Notes under the pieces: generated by a model
What the model saw: the letters and a program-made list of their open reading frames with translations, nothing else
What the model was told of the DNA's origin: nothing
Databases searched by the model: none
Origin: Pseudooceanicola aestuarii
GTDB taxonomy: Bacteria > Pseudomonadota > Alphaproteobacteria > Rhodobacterales > Rhodobacteraceae
Assembly: GCF_010614805.1 (NCBI RefSeq)
Contig: NZ_JAAFZC010000001.1
Span: forward strand, 1,962,001-2,026,000
Direction of reading: 5' to 3'
DNA: 64,000 nucleotides
In this document: piece by piece, positions 63,923-64,000 of the stretch
Numbering within the stretch: the stretch's first letter is position 1
Layout: the number at the start of each line of letters is the position of its first letter
Position numbers and translations under genes: made by a program

Positions 63923-64000
63923 TTTATACCTTTCAGCCTACCCAGCAGGTATCCTGGCAAGGTTGGATGATACCATTGGCGGCTTTTGTCATTCGGGTTT

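Overview
The window looks like chromosome or large-plasmid DNA of a marine Rhodobacterales (Roseobacter-group) alphaproteobacterium. The evidence is high G+C with strong GC3 bias, many solute-binding-protein transporters (one ABC, one TRAP, one TAXI-TRAP, one tripartite tricarboxylate system), many CoA-thioester catabolic genes with LysR/GntR/IclR regulators, and a DddD-type DMSP CoA-transferase/lyase. Species cannot be named from the sequence alone. No rRNA, CRISPR array, intact tRNA, integrase or transposase was found.

Layout. (i) 1-1489: end of an ABC importer operon. (ii) 1855-7136: LysR regulator divergent from a GMC flavoprotein and a tandem class III CoA-transferase, most simply read as a DddR/DddA/DddD-like DMSP cleavage module. 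(iii) 7314-7725: SDR gene remnant. (iv) 7808-10658: DctPQM TRAP transporter. (v) 10705-16762: 3-hydroxyanthranilate 3,4-dioxygenase, EamA exporter, DapA-like lyase, aspartate dehydrogenase, LysR and aldehyde dehydrogenase, with LysR-like palindromes before three of the transcription units. (vi) 16866-24073: TctABC plus AbrB transporter, divergent from GntR, PrpF-like isomerase and an isocitrate-lyase-family enzyme: a tricarboxylate uptake and cleavage module. (vii) 24223-27902: DUF1275 protein, IclR with a double operator, AidB-like acyl-CoA dehydrogenase and a broken CoA-transferase. (viii) 28170-40614: two divergent operons around an IclR gene. The minus arm encodes enoyl-CoA hydratase, TAXI binding protein, fused permease and acyl-CoA dehydrogenase. 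The plus arm encodes an ADP-forming acyl-CoA synthetase, two small MaoC proteins, a Cys-less thiolase-like protein, a DUF35 protein, SDR and a citryl-CoA-lyase-like protein. This resembles an unfused version of the sterol side-chain hydratase/retro-aldolase set.

(ix) 41426-46095: a type I secretion locus. A 98-residue Ser/Asp-rich protein without any Lys, Arg or His is followed by a strong hairpin, then a PrtD-type ABC transporter, a HlyD-family adaptor and an unrecognised 430-residue protein. (x) 46322-46371: a 3' fragment of tRNA-Cys, probably an attachment-site scar. (xi) 46553-63922: a single minus-strand polysaccharide operon of 16 genes, mostly joined by 4-nt start/stop overlaps. It encodes UDP-uronate synthesis, dTDP-rhamnose synthesis (rmlCBDA), a dTDP-3-formamido-3,6-dideoxyhexose branch (fdtA, fdtB and an ankyrin-tailed formyltransferase), four glycosyltransferases, a flippase, an EpsG-type polymerase and an asparagine-synthase-like amidotransferase.

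The best candidates for something little described are the secretion locus beside the polysaccharide operon, the unfused hydratase/retro-aldolase catabolic module, and the tRNA scar that may mark one edge of a polysaccharide island. Functions are inferred from recognised families and motifs; no database search was possible.
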